NCBI GenBank assembly: GCA_022702125.1 | Contig: JAKOND010000004.1 | Location: 1-59,350 of the forward strand | Source of the DNA: Burkholderiaceae bacterium | GTDB taxonomy: Bacteria; Pseudomonadota; Gammaproteobacteria; Burkholderiales; Burkholderiaceae_C | DNA length: 59,350 bases | Direction: 5' to 3' | Shown: positions 47,736 to 55,469 of the stretch, piece by piece | How the letters are laid out: the number at the start of each line of letters is the position of its first letter | Numbering within the stretch: the stretch's first letter is position 1 | Notes under the pieces: generated by a model | Told to the model about the DNA's origin: nothing | The model's input: the letters and a program-made list of their open reading frames with translations, nothing else | Database searches by the model: none | Program-made: the position numbers and the translations under genes

Positions 47736-48749
47736 TCAGCCCGGTGGGGACAGGTCGTGATGGCCTTCGGACCGCGAGGCCTCGAAGCGCTGCACGCGGT
47801 TGCGTCCGTGGCTCTTGGCCTGGTAGAGCGCCTGGTCGGACCGGTGGAGCAAGGACTCGATCGACATGCTCTCCTCGCGTGCCGCCACCCCGATGCTGAC
47901 GGTGAACCGCACGAGCTCGCCCTCGTCGGCGGTCACGCGCTCCGCCATGACCAGGTTGCGGAGTTTCTCGGCGATGACGACCGCGCTCGCCTCTCCGGTC
48001 TCGGGCAGGAGAATCACGAACTCCTCGCCGCCCAGGCGCGCGACGACGTCCACGCCGTTGCGGCTGTGCAGGCGGCAGATGTCCGCCGTGGCGCAGATCA
48101 CCCGGTCGCCCATCTGGTGCCCCCACCGGTCGTTGATGCGCTTGAACGAATCGATGTCGATCATCAGGATCGACAGGGGATGCGCGAAGCGCTGGGCCCG
48201 CCGGCACTCCTTCTCGCCCAGTTCCATCAGCGTGCGGCGGTTCGCGATTCCGGTGAGCGGGTCGGTGGAGGCCAGTTGCCGCAGGGCGCCGTTGAACTCG
48301 TGGAGCAACTGGTTCTGCTCCTCCAGCTGCGCGTTGATCCGGGCCATCTCCCGTTCCTTGCGCTTGCGCCCGTCGATGTTGAAGGTGACGCCGATGAAGC
48401 GTTCGCCCGGCTGGGATGCCCCGGTGTCCATCACCCGGCCGTAGTTGGCGTACCAGACCCATTCGCCCGCCTTGGTGGGCAGGCGGAACTCGCAGCGGTA
48501 CTCGCGCGTCCGGCCGGATACCACGTCCGCCAGGGCGGTGTGGATCATCTCGCGGTCGTCCGGATGCACGATGTCCAGCGAATTCTGGACGAGGTGGGGC
48601 ACCTCGTCCTGGGTGTAGCCGAGCTCGACGAAGGTCTTGAAGGCGGCCCGGACGACCTCGCCGGTGCGCAGGTTGTTCTCCCACAGATCGAGCCCGGCGG
48701 CCTCCAATGCCAACTCCAGGCGCTCCTTGTTGAGATCCTTCTCCTGCAT
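47736..48749 (-). CDS. PAS diguanylate cyclase
   Basis: The ATG at 48749 gives a 337-aa cytoplasmic protein. A PAS_3-type domain (LDLWENNLRTGEVV to KAGEWVWYANYGRVMD) is followed by a coiled coil (MARINAQLEEQNQLLHEFNG). The GGDEF domain has GGEEF at 240-244. The I-site position reads NGVD rather than RxxD, so product inhibition is doubtful. The gene starts 22 nt after the DUF917 stop and is probably co-transcribed with it. Confidence 0.92.
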   Translation of the reverse strand: MQEKDLNKERLELALEAAGLDLWENNLRTGEVVRAAFKTFVELGYTQDEVPHLVQNSLDIVHPDDREMIHTALADVVSGRTREYRCEFRLPTKAGEWVWYANYGRVMDTGASQPGERFIGVTFNIDGRKRKEREMARINAQLEEQNQLLHEFNGALRQLASTDPLTGIANRRTLMELGEKECRRAQRFAHPLSILMIDIDSFKRINDRWGHQMGDRVICATADICRLHSRNGVDVVARLGGEEFVILLPETGEASAVVIAEKLRNLVMAERVTADEGELVRFTVSIGVAAREESMSIESLLHRSDQALYQAKSHGRNRVQRFEASRSEGHHDLSPPG

Positions 48750-48771
48750 GCTGCTCGGCGACTCCGGCGGT

Positions 48772-49965
48772 CTACGGAGCGGTGTGCGCCGCCGCGGGCG
48801 GCAGCGCACCGGCATAGCCGATGGAACGCAGCAACTGCGCGAAGGACGCTTTGACGCCCGGCGTGGCATAGAGCATCGGGTCGGTCGCGATCTTCAGGAT
48901 GCTGACCGGTTTGCCGGTGCTGGTGCCGGTCGCGGCATCGAAGAACTGCGCCAGGTCGTTGTCGGCGTTCGAGAAGCCCCGGCCCGACCATTCCGAGTAG
49001 TAGCAGATCGAATCCGGCGCCACGACGTCGGGCACGCTGAGCGACGCGTTGTACATGAGCAGGTTCTCGTTCATGTTGTAGATGATGCGGGTGTCCGTAC
49101 TTTTGGCGGGGTCGGGATTGTTGTCGAGCTGGATCATGCCAGTATCCAGCGAGGCGGCACTGGTCGCCTGCCGTACCCCGGTGATGTAGAAGTTCCGCAC
49201 CACCACCGACGTGGCACGCCGGGTGGCACCCTGAATCGCCTGCGCGACGTCCGTCGTGGACCTGGGCGATCCGGCACGCAGGTAACGGCCGAGTCCCTGC
49301 AACTGGCTCAGGGTGCCGGGAATGTAATGGTTCTTCAGGCCGAAATTGTTGTCGCGGTCGGAAGGCCAGAGCGCGATGCCGGAGAAGCCCCCGAAACCGC
49401 CCACCACGCCGGCGGCCAGATGCTCCATCTTCTCCGCGCCCGGGGCGTTGAGCAGGGCCGACTCGACCAGCGCGGGGTCGCTGTCGCTGGTGGCCAGCGC
49501 GCACGGCCCCACCGGCAGGCTGGGCGCGCCCGCGAAGGTGGTCTGCGGCAGCTGGGGGACCGCACGGCCGGCGCCGTCGCCGTCGACCACCCAGAGCTTG
49601 CCGCCCGAGGCCGCGGCGGCGATCAGCGGCACCAGCGAATTGATGGCGCCGATTTCCACCGGAATGACGCAGCCGGCGGGGTAGCCGGTGCCCTGCTGCA
49701 GCACCTGCAGGGTGTTGCGGGTCGAGTTCTGGATGTCGGCCAGGGTCAGGGCGTCGCCCGCGTCCGGCGACCCCATCATGGCCACCACGCAGGCGGCCGT
49801 GGCGCCGTCATAGTCCTGCACGGTGATGGTGCCGCTCCAGCTCTGGGCGAGCTGCTTCAGGATCGACAGGGCATTCTGGAAGCTGCCGCCGCCGCCGCTA
49901 GCCAGGATGGCGGCGCCAGCGCAGATGGATTGGAAGTCGTCGCAGCCGTAGGTGGTGGAGGCCAT
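48772..49965 (-). CDS. DUF917 family protein
   Basis: The ATG at 49965 is preceded by AAGG and gives 397 aa. The DUF917 pattern is clear: CDDFQSICAGAAILASGGGG near the start, VVAMMGSPDAG, IPVEIGAINSLVPLIAAAA and WVVDGDGAGRAVPQLPQTTF. DUF917 proteins often sit beside hydantoinase or oxoprolinase genes and some are linked to hydantoin or thiohydantoin metabolism; no such partner is here. Codon usage has more A/T third positions than neighbours, which suggests recent transfer. It precedes a PAS-GGDEF gene by 22 nt. Confidence 0.8.
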   Translation of the reverse strand: MASTTYGCDDFQSICAGAAILASGGGGSFQNALSILKQLAQSWSGTITVQDYDGATAACVVAMMGSPDAGDALTLADIQNSTRNTLQVLQQGTGYPAGCVIPVEIGAINSLVPLIAAAASGGKLWVVDGDGAGRAVPQLPQTTFAGAPSLPVGPCALATSDSDPALVESALLNAPGAEKMEHLAAGVVGGFGGFSGIALWPSDRDNNFGLKNHYIPGTLSQLQGLGRYLRAGSPRSTTDVAQAIQGATRRATSVVVRNFYITGVRQATSAASLDTGMIQLDNNPDPAKSTDTRIIYNMNENLLMYNASLSVPDVVAPDSICYYSEWSGRGFSNADNDLAQFFDAATGTSTGKPVSILKIATDPMLYATPGVKASFAQLLRSIGYAGALPPAAAHTAP

Positions 49966-50334
49966 TGCAAACCTTGAACATAGTGGAGGAATCCATAATG
50001 TAACCAATTGCAATAAACCCGAATGACGCGAAACCCGCGCCTCCGCACGGTCGAATCCATGGTCCGGGACGGCCGGCTTTCCTGCGGCGGGCGCATCGTC
50101 CGGTAGGGGCAAGGACTCTGGTGCCCCGGCGCATTCCGGCGTAGGGTCAAGACCTGCTCCGGGAGACGATCGTGACCATCATGCTGTACGGATTCGTGGC
50201 ATTTTTCTGGCTGGTAGGCGCACTCCTGCTCGGTTCGGTGGTCGTGGCGTAGTACTGCGCGCTGCCGGACCGCCACGACCGCCCCCGGGCGCCGGGCGGC
50301 AAGAAGACCTCCGCGCCCTGACGCGCCCCGCGCT
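49966..50334. other. 369-bp intergenic region: AT-rich promoter for DUF917 and a micro-gene
   Basis: The left part (49975-50030) is unusually AT-rich for this genome, with TATGTT, TACATT and TTGCAA-like elements on the minus strand; it is the likely DUF917 promoter region. The right part holds a 26-codon plus-strand frame with a ribosome site (listed separately) and nothing else I can assign. Confidence 0.5.
50172..50252 (+). CDS. 26-aa hydrophobic micro-protein
   Basis: GTG start with GGGAG 6 nt upstream; an internal ATG would give 23 aa. The product is one membrane-spanning helix: it begins MTIMLYGFVAFFWLVGALLL and ends GSVVVA. It stands alone in a 369-bp gap between two minus-strand genes. 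The good ribosome site and fully hydrophobic content make it a plausible membrane micro-protein. It could also be a chance frame. Confidence 0.35.
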   Translation: MTIMLYGFVAFFWLVGALLLGSVVVA

Positions 50335-51909
50335 TCAGGGATGGACCGGGCGCTTGCGCGCCATCGCCTGCGACAGGCCGCCCCAGCGCTCGGAGAACAG
50401 GCCGGCGTCCATGGCGCGGACGCCGTCGAGGATCGGCCGGAAGCCCATGTGCGCCAGCACGTCGCGCTCCAGGTCGATACCGGGCGCGATCTCGGTCAGC
50501 GCCAGACCCGCCTCGGTCAAACGGAACACCGCGCGCTCGGTGACGAACACCACCTCCTGCCGGCGCAGCGCGGCGTCGTGGCCGTTGAAGGTGAGCTGCT
50601 CGACCCGTTCGATGAACTTCTGCGCCTTGCCTTCCTGCAGGATGGTCAGCCGGCCCTCGCCCACCGCCACCTTCAGGCCGCCGGCGGTGAAGGTGCCGCA
50701 GAAGACCAGCTTGCGGGTGGAGCGGGTGATGTTGACGAAGCCGCCGCAGCCCACCGGCCGGCCGTTGAACTTGCTGACGTTGACGTTGCCGTGGCGGTCG
50801 GTCTGCGCCAGGCCGAGGAAGCTCGCGTCCAGGCCGCCGCCGTCGTAGAAGTCGAACTGGGTGGTCTGCTCGACGATGGACTGCGGGTTGTAGGCGAGCC
50901 CGAAGTCGCCGCCCTGCGCCGGCACGCCGCCGTTGACGCCGCTCTCCACGCTCAGCGTCAGCTGGTCGGCCACGCCCTCCTCCGCCGCGACCGACGGGAT
51001 GCCCGCCGGGATGCCGATGCCCAGGTTGGTGATCGCGCCCGGCTCCAGTTCCAGCGCGGCGCGGCGGGCGATGACCTTGCGCTCGTCGAGCGCCATCACC
51101 GGGATGCCGTGCATCGGCACCCGCGCGTCGCCCGACAGCGCCGGGTCGAACTGCGTGGCGATGGTCTGCATGTGGTTCTCGGGCTTGCCGATCACCACGT
51201 AGTCCACCACCACGCCGGGGATCTTGACGGCCTTGGGATGCAGGCTGCCCGCGGCCACCACCCGCTCCACCTGCGCGATCACGATGCCGCCGCAGGCGCG
51301 CGCCGCCTGGGCGATGGAGACCTGCTCCAGCAGCACGCCTTCCTTGTCGAGGGTGATGTTGCCGTCCTCGTCGGCCACCGTGCCGCGGATCAGCGCCACG
51401 TCGATTTTCGGCGTCGGGTAGAACAGCCATTCGTCGCCGGCGAACTCGACGCGCTGCACCAGGTCCTCGGTGCAGCGGTCGTTGAGCTTGCCGCCCTCGA
51501 TGCGCGGGTCCACGAAGGTGCCGAGGCCGACCTTCGTCAGCAGGCCCGGCGAGCGGCTGGCGATGTGGCGCGTGAGCTGCGACAGCGATCCCTGCGGGAA
51601 GTTGTACGCCTCGACCTCGCCGGCGAACACCATCTTCATCATCTCGGCGCCGGTCTGGCCGAAGTGGCCGGCGACGACGCGGCGGATCATGCCCGGATGC
51701 GCGAAGTGCACCATGCCGCCGTCGCGGCTGTTGCCGATGGCGCCGCAGGCCCAGGTGGCGAGGTTGCGCGGGTGGCCCTCGGCCAGGAAGCGGCGCTCGA
51801 TGCCCTTGAGGATCTCCTCGGGCAGGCTGGTCATGGCCAGGCCGCCGAGGAACAGGGTGGCGTCGTCGCGGATCAGGGCGCCGGCTTGGTCGGCAGTGAT
51901 GACTTGCAT
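50335..51909 (-). CDS. Acyl-CoA:acetate / 3-oxoacid CoA-transferase, fused alpha-beta subunits
   Basis: The 524-aa protein joins the two CoA-transferase domains seen separately in PcaI/PcaJ. The N-terminal half contains LFLGGLAMTSLPEEIL and GTVADEDGNITLDKEGVLL. The C-terminal half begins near residue 290 and carries the active-site Glu322 in LSVESGVNGG and the RSTRKLVFCGTFTAGGL block. It resembles YdiF-like transferases that move CoA between short or aromatic acyl groups and acetate. It is the last of three minus-strand genes with two thiolases; here it could release the free acid from the CoA thioester while saving the CoA. Confidence 0.92.
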   Translation of the reverse strand: MQVITADQAGALIRDDATLFLGGLAMTSLPEEILKGIERRFLAEGHPRNLATWACGAIGNSRDGGMVHFAHPGMIRRVVAGHFGQTGAEMMKMVFAGEVEAYNFPQGSLSQLTRHIASRSPGLLTKVGLGTFVDPRIEGGKLNDRCTEDLVQRVEFAGDEWLFYPTPKIDVALIRGTVADEDGNITLDKEGVLLEQVSIAQAARACGGIVIAQVERVVAAGSLHPKAVKIPGVVVDYVVIGKPENHMQTIATQFDPALSGDARVPMHGIPVMALDERKVIARRAALELEPGAITNLGIGIPAGIPSVAAEEGVADQLTLSVESGVNGGVPAQGGDFGLAYNPQSIVEQTTQFDFYDGGGLDASFLGLAQTDRHGNVNVSKFNGRPVGCGGFVNITRSTRKLVFCGTFTAGGLKVAVGEGRLTILQEGKAQKFIERVEQLTFNGHDAALRRQEVVFVTERAVFRLTEAGLALTEIAPGIDLERDVLAHMGFRPILDGVRAMDAGLFSERWGGLSQAMARKRPVHP

Positions 51910-51979
51910 GCGTGAAATGTCCCGGAAAGAGGAAGGGGGTCGGAAAGGCGGCAGGCGGCCGCGCGTCGGGCGCGGGGCC

Positions 51980-53242
51980 TCAGGCCTCGGGGTTCTCGAT
52001 CAGCAGCGCCATGCCCTGGCCGCCGCCGATGCAGGCCGAGGCCACGCCCCAGCGCCGGCCGCGGCGGCGCAGCTCGCGCGCCACCGCCAGCGTCAGCCGC
52101 ACGCCGGTGGCCGCCAGCGGATGGCCCAGCGCGATGGCGCCGCCGTGGACGTTGAGCCGGTCGCGGTCCAGGCCCAGCTCGCGCTCCACCGCGACGATCT
52201 GCGCGCCCTGGGCCTCGTTGATCTCGAACAGGTCGATGTCGCCGATGCCGAGTTCGCAGCGCGCCAGCAGCGCCCGGATGGCCGCCGCCGGGCCGATGCC
52301 CATGATCTCCGGCGGCACGCCGGCCGCCGCCGCGCCGCGCAGCCGGGCCAGCGGCCGCAGCCCGCGTTCGCGCACGTAGGCGCCGCCGGCCACCACCGCC
52401 GCCGCCGCGCCGTCCACCAGCGCCGCGCTGTTGCCCGCCGTCTGCACCCCGCCCTCGTAGACGGTGCGCAGGCCCGCCAGCACCTCGGGCGGCGACAGGC
52501 GCGGATGCGTGTCGGCCGCCACCACGCCGGCCTTCTTCGGCAGTTCGATCCGGCGGTCGCGGTAGCCGTCGAGCGCGAAGGTCTCGCCCGTGACCGGCAC
52601 GATCTCCTCGGCCAGCACGCCCGCGTCCCGGGCCGCCACCGCGCGCTGCTGCGAGAGCGAGGCGTAGGCGTCCACCTCCTCGCGGGCGATGCCGTATTGC
52701 CTGGCGAGGTTCTCGGCGGTCTGAATCATCGAGACGTCCGCCGCCGGATCGTCGAGCGCCTCCCAGAGGAAGTCCTTGAACTCCACCGGCGCGCCGAGCC
52801 GGAAGCCGGTGCGGTGGGTGTAGGAGGCGATGGGGTTGCGGGTCATCGACTCGGCGCCCGCCACCAGCGCCACCCGCGCGTAGCCCAGCGCGATCTGGTC
52901 GGCCGCCTGGCGGAACAGCTCGAAGCCGGTGCCGCAGATGCGCTGCACCAGGATCGAGGGCACGCCGATCGGCACGCCGGCGTACAGGCCGATGTGGCGC
53001 GGCAGCAGGTAGGCGTCGACCGCCGCCTGCGCCATCGAGCCGGCGACGACCGCATCGACGTCGGCGGCCGGCACGCCGCTGCGCGCCAGCGCCTCGCGGG
53101 CGGCCTTGATGCCCATGTCGGTCGGCGACAGGCCGCCGAAGGCGCCGCAGTAGTCGACGAAGGGCGTGCGGACGCCGTCCACGATCCAGGCGTCGTCGAT
53201 GCGGGCGGAGAAATGCTTGTGGCTCATGTGCGCCGCCTTCAT
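51980..53242 (-). CDS. Thiolase family protein (acetyl-CoA acyltransferase), canonical active site
   Basis: ATG at 53242 overlaps the upstream thiolase stop (ATGA); a second in-frame ATG at 53227 is also possible. The 420-aa protein has the nucleophile Cys103 in QRICGTGFEL, the INEAQGAQ loop, VHGGAIALGHPLAATG and SACIGGGQGMA, so both active-site cysteines and the His are present. It should cleave a 3-ketoacyl-CoA with CoA to release acetyl-CoA. Its genetic partners suggest an aromatic 3-ketoacyl-CoA as substrate. Confidence 0.93.
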   Translation of the reverse strand: MKAAHMSHKHFSARIDDAWIVDGVRTPFVDYCGAFGGLSPTDMGIKAAREALARSGVPAADVDAVVAGSMAQAAVDAYLLPRHIGLYAGVPIGVPSILVQRICGTGFELFRQAADQIALGYARVALVAGAESMTRNPIASYTHRTGFRLGAPVEFKDFLWEALDDPAADVSMIQTAENLARQYGIAREEVDAYASLSQQRAVAARDAGVLAEEIVPVTGETFALDGYRDRRIELPKKAGVVAADTHPRLSPPEVLAGLRTVYEGGVQTAGNSAALVDGAAAAVVAGGAYVRERGLRPLARLRGAAAAGVPPEIMGIGPAAAIRALLARCELGIGDIDLFEINEAQGAQIVAVERELGLDRDRLNVHGGAIALGHPLAATGVRLTLAVARELRRRGRRWGVASACIGGGQGMALLIENPEA

Positions 53243-54447
53243 CCGCGGTCGCCGACGCGCAGGACGACCGCCATGCCGGTGTCGCCGGCGGCGCAGCCGG
53301 TGAAAAGGCCGGTGCCGCCGCCGCGCAGCACCAGTTCCTCGATCAGCTCGATCACCGCGCGCAGGCCGGTCGGGGCCTGCGGGTGGCCCCAGACGAGGGA
53401 ACTGCCGTAGTTGTTCATCCGCTCCCAGCCGAAGCCGGTGTCGCGCGCCAGCGCGATGTCGTTGACCGCGAACGGGTTGTGCGTCTTGAGGGCATCGACC
53501 TGCGCGATGCCGATGCCGGCGGCCTGGAGCGCACGGGCGCAGGCGGGCGACGGCGCCATCGGCATGTAGCCGGGCTCGACCCGCGCCATGCCGAAGCCCA
53601 GCACCCGCACCTCGATCTCGGGCCGCGGCGACAGGATGCGCGCCAGGTCGCGGCCGGTGACCAGCGCGCCCGCGTGGCCGTCGGCCGGGTGGGTCTGGCC
53701 GCCGAAGGTGACGCTGCCGCCGGGCTGCACCGGCTGGAGGCGCGCCAGGCCCTCCTCGGTGGTCGGGAAGATGCCCTCGTCCATCGAGAGCGCGGCGACC
53801 GGGGCGCCGGGCTTCTGCTTCCTCGGATCGCCCAGCGGCGCGTCCACCATGTAGCGGCGCTGGAAGGCGCGGTCGTCGGCCAGCGCGTCCTGGTACTGCT
53901 GGTGGCGGCGCAGCTTGACGGCGTGCTGCTCGGCGGTGTCGATGCCGTAGCGGCGGGCGACGTTCTCGCCGGTCTGCAGCATCGGGTTCTTCGCGTACGG
54001 GTCGTGCGCCATGTTGTCCAGCACCCAGCGCTCGCTGGTGCCGTAGCCGCCGGGGCCGGCCGGGTTGGCGTGGTGGACGACCGGGCCGTTGGACTGGCGG
54101 TCGGCCATGACCAGCAGCGCGCAGCGGGCGCTGCCCATCGCCACCTCGTGCGCGGCCATCTGCAGCGCGCGCACGCTGGTGGCGCAGGCCTGCTGCACCG
54201 TCGGGCCGGCCACCCGGTCGATGCCCATCAGGCCGGTGACGTAGGGCGTGCCGTAGAAGCTGCCCGGGTAGGGGTTGGTGTGGCCGAGGATGGCCAGGTC
54301 GATGGCCGAGGGGTCGACCCCGCGCGCATCCAGCGCGGCCCGGCCGATGCGCGCGGCCAGCGGCAGCGGGTCGAGCGTGGCGAGCGAGCCCTGCCATTTG
54401 GCGAACGGGCTCGACCAGTAGGTTCCGTAGGGAATGAAGGCTTCCAT
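53239..54447 (-). CDS. Thiolase-like acyltransferase, variant active-site loop
   Basis: The ATG at 54447 is preceded by AGGAGA. The 402-aa product has the nucleophile Cys88 in VQQACATSVRAL, GHPQAPTG and GCAAGDTGMA. The usual NEAFA loop reads HNPFAVND and the usual NxHGG block reads NNYGSSLVW, so it belongs to a different thiolase branch from its neighbour. It is the first gene of a three-gene minus-strand operon, 192 bp from the divergent crotonase operon with the palindromic operator between. Confidence 0.88.
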   Translation of the reverse strand: MEAFIPYGTYWSSPFAKWQGSLATLDPLPLAARIGRAALDARGVDPSAIDLAILGHTNPYPGSFYGTPYVTGLMGIDRVAGPTVQQACATSVRALQMAAHEVAMGSARCALLVMADRQSNGPVVHHANPAGPGGYGTSERWVLDNMAHDPYAKNPMLQTGENVARRYGIDTAEQHAVKLRRHQQYQDALADDRAFQRRYMVDAPLGDPRKQKPGAPVAALSMDEGIFPTTEEGLARLQPVQPGGSVTFGGQTHPADGHAGALVTGRDLARILSPRPEIEVRVLGFGMARVEPGYMPMAPSPACARALQAAGIGIAQVDALKTHNPFAVNDIALARDTGFGWERMNNYGSSLVWGHPQAPTGLRAVIELIEELVLRGGGTGLFTGCAAGDTGMAVVLRVGDRG

Positions 54448-54570
54448 GGCGTGTCTCCTGTGTGTTCTTCCCGGGCCGGGGCCTGCCGGTCCGCCGGTCC
54501 CGATGCTCTCGGTACAAACCCGCAAGTCCTTGTTTTTGCGGGCATCCGGCGTTGTGGGCCCGAATAAGTA

Positions 54571-54585
54571 GTTATAGACTATAAC
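54571..54585. promoter_or_regulatory. 15-bp perfect palindrome, candidate repressor operator
   Basis: GTTATAG-A-CTATAAC is the most AT-rich point between the divergent thiolase and crotonase operons, 55 nt before the crotonase start. TTGTGG (54552-54557) and TAGACT (54575-54580), spaced 17 nt, could form a forward promoter overlapped by the palindrome. The size and symmetry fit MarR- or TetR-type sites. No regulator gene for it is in the window. Confidence 0.65.
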
Positions 54586-54639
54586 CAACTGGACCCGCCC
54601 GGACAAGGCTCCGGAACCCTCCTCCGACAGAAAGACCGC

Positions 54640-55419
54640 ATGACGAACATTCCCCCTTCCGTGGGCCTCGCGCTCGACATCCAGGACACCGTGGCGGTGG
54701 TCCGGCTCGACCGCGCGGCCAAGCGCAACGCGCTCAACGACGCGCTGGTGCTGGCCCTGCGCGACGTCTTCGAGAACCTGCCGCCGACGGTGGGCGCGGC
54801 CGTCATCCACGGCGGCGGCGACCACTTCTGCGCCGGCCTGGACCTGTCCGAACTCCGCGAGCGCGACGCGGTGCAGGGCGTGCACCACTCGCGCATGTGG
54901 CACAAGGCGCTCGACGCGATCCAGTTCGGCAGCGTGCCGGTGGTCGCGGCGCTGCACGGCGCGGTGGTGGGCGGCGGGCTCGAACTGGCCAGCGCCACGC
55001 ACATCCGCGTGGCCGACGCCTCCACCTTCTACGCGCTGCCCGAGGGCTCGCGCGGGATCTTCGTGGGCGGCGGCGCCTCGGTGCGGGTGCCCAAGCTGAT
55101 CGGCGCGGCGCGCATGACCGACATGATGCTCACCGGCCGCGTCTACGACGCCGAGCAGGGCGAGCGCGCCGGCTTCGCGCAGTACCTGGTGCCGCAGGGC
55201 GAATCGCTGGCCAAGGCGATCGAGCTGGCCCGGCGCATCGCCACCAACGCGCCGATGACCAACTACGCCCTCACCCACGTGCTGCCGCGCATCGCCGAGC
55301 AGCCGGCCGACCACGGCCTGATGACCGAATCGCTGGTGGCCGCCATCGCCCAGTCCGCGCCCGAGGCCAAGGAGCGGGTGGCCGCCTTCCTCGCGGGGCG
55401 CGCCGCCAAGGTGCGCTGA
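54640..55419 (+). CDS. Crotonase-family enoyl-CoA hydratase
   Basis: The 259-aa protein has the oxyanion-hole blocks HFCAGLDLSEL and HGAVVGGGLELA. Both catalytic hydratase acids are present: Glu115 in GGGLELAS and Glu135 in LPEGSRG, 20 residues apart as in rat enoyl-CoA hydratase (Glu144 and Glu164). In hydroxycinnamoyl-CoA hydratase-lyase (HCHL) the first of these is, to my recollection, a serine, so this enzyme looks like a true hydratase. It is the first gene of the operon with a feruloyl-CoA-synthase-like ligase and an SDR dehydrogenase. Confidence 0.9.
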   Translation: MTNIPPSVGLALDIQDTVAVVRLDRAAKRNALNDALVLALRDVFENLPPTVGAAVIHGGGDHFCAGLDLSELRERDAVQGVHHSRMWHKALDAIQFGSVPVVAALHGAVVGGGLELASATHIRVADASTFYALPEGSRGIFVGGGASVRVPKLIGAARMTDMMLTGRVYDAEQGERAGFAQYLVPQGESLAKAIELARRIATNAPMTNYALTHVLPRIAEQPADHGLMTESLVAAIAQSAPEAKERVAAFLAGRAAKVR

Positions 55420-55469
55420 CCCCGTCCCGCCGCGCGGCACGGTCCACAAGAATCGACAGGAGACAACCC

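Noticed and set aside
51980-54517. Apparent 845-codon double thiolase
   Set aside because: The upstream half of this frame is a shadow of the separate thiolase at 53239-54447. The real thiolase starts at 53242 with an ATGA overlap.
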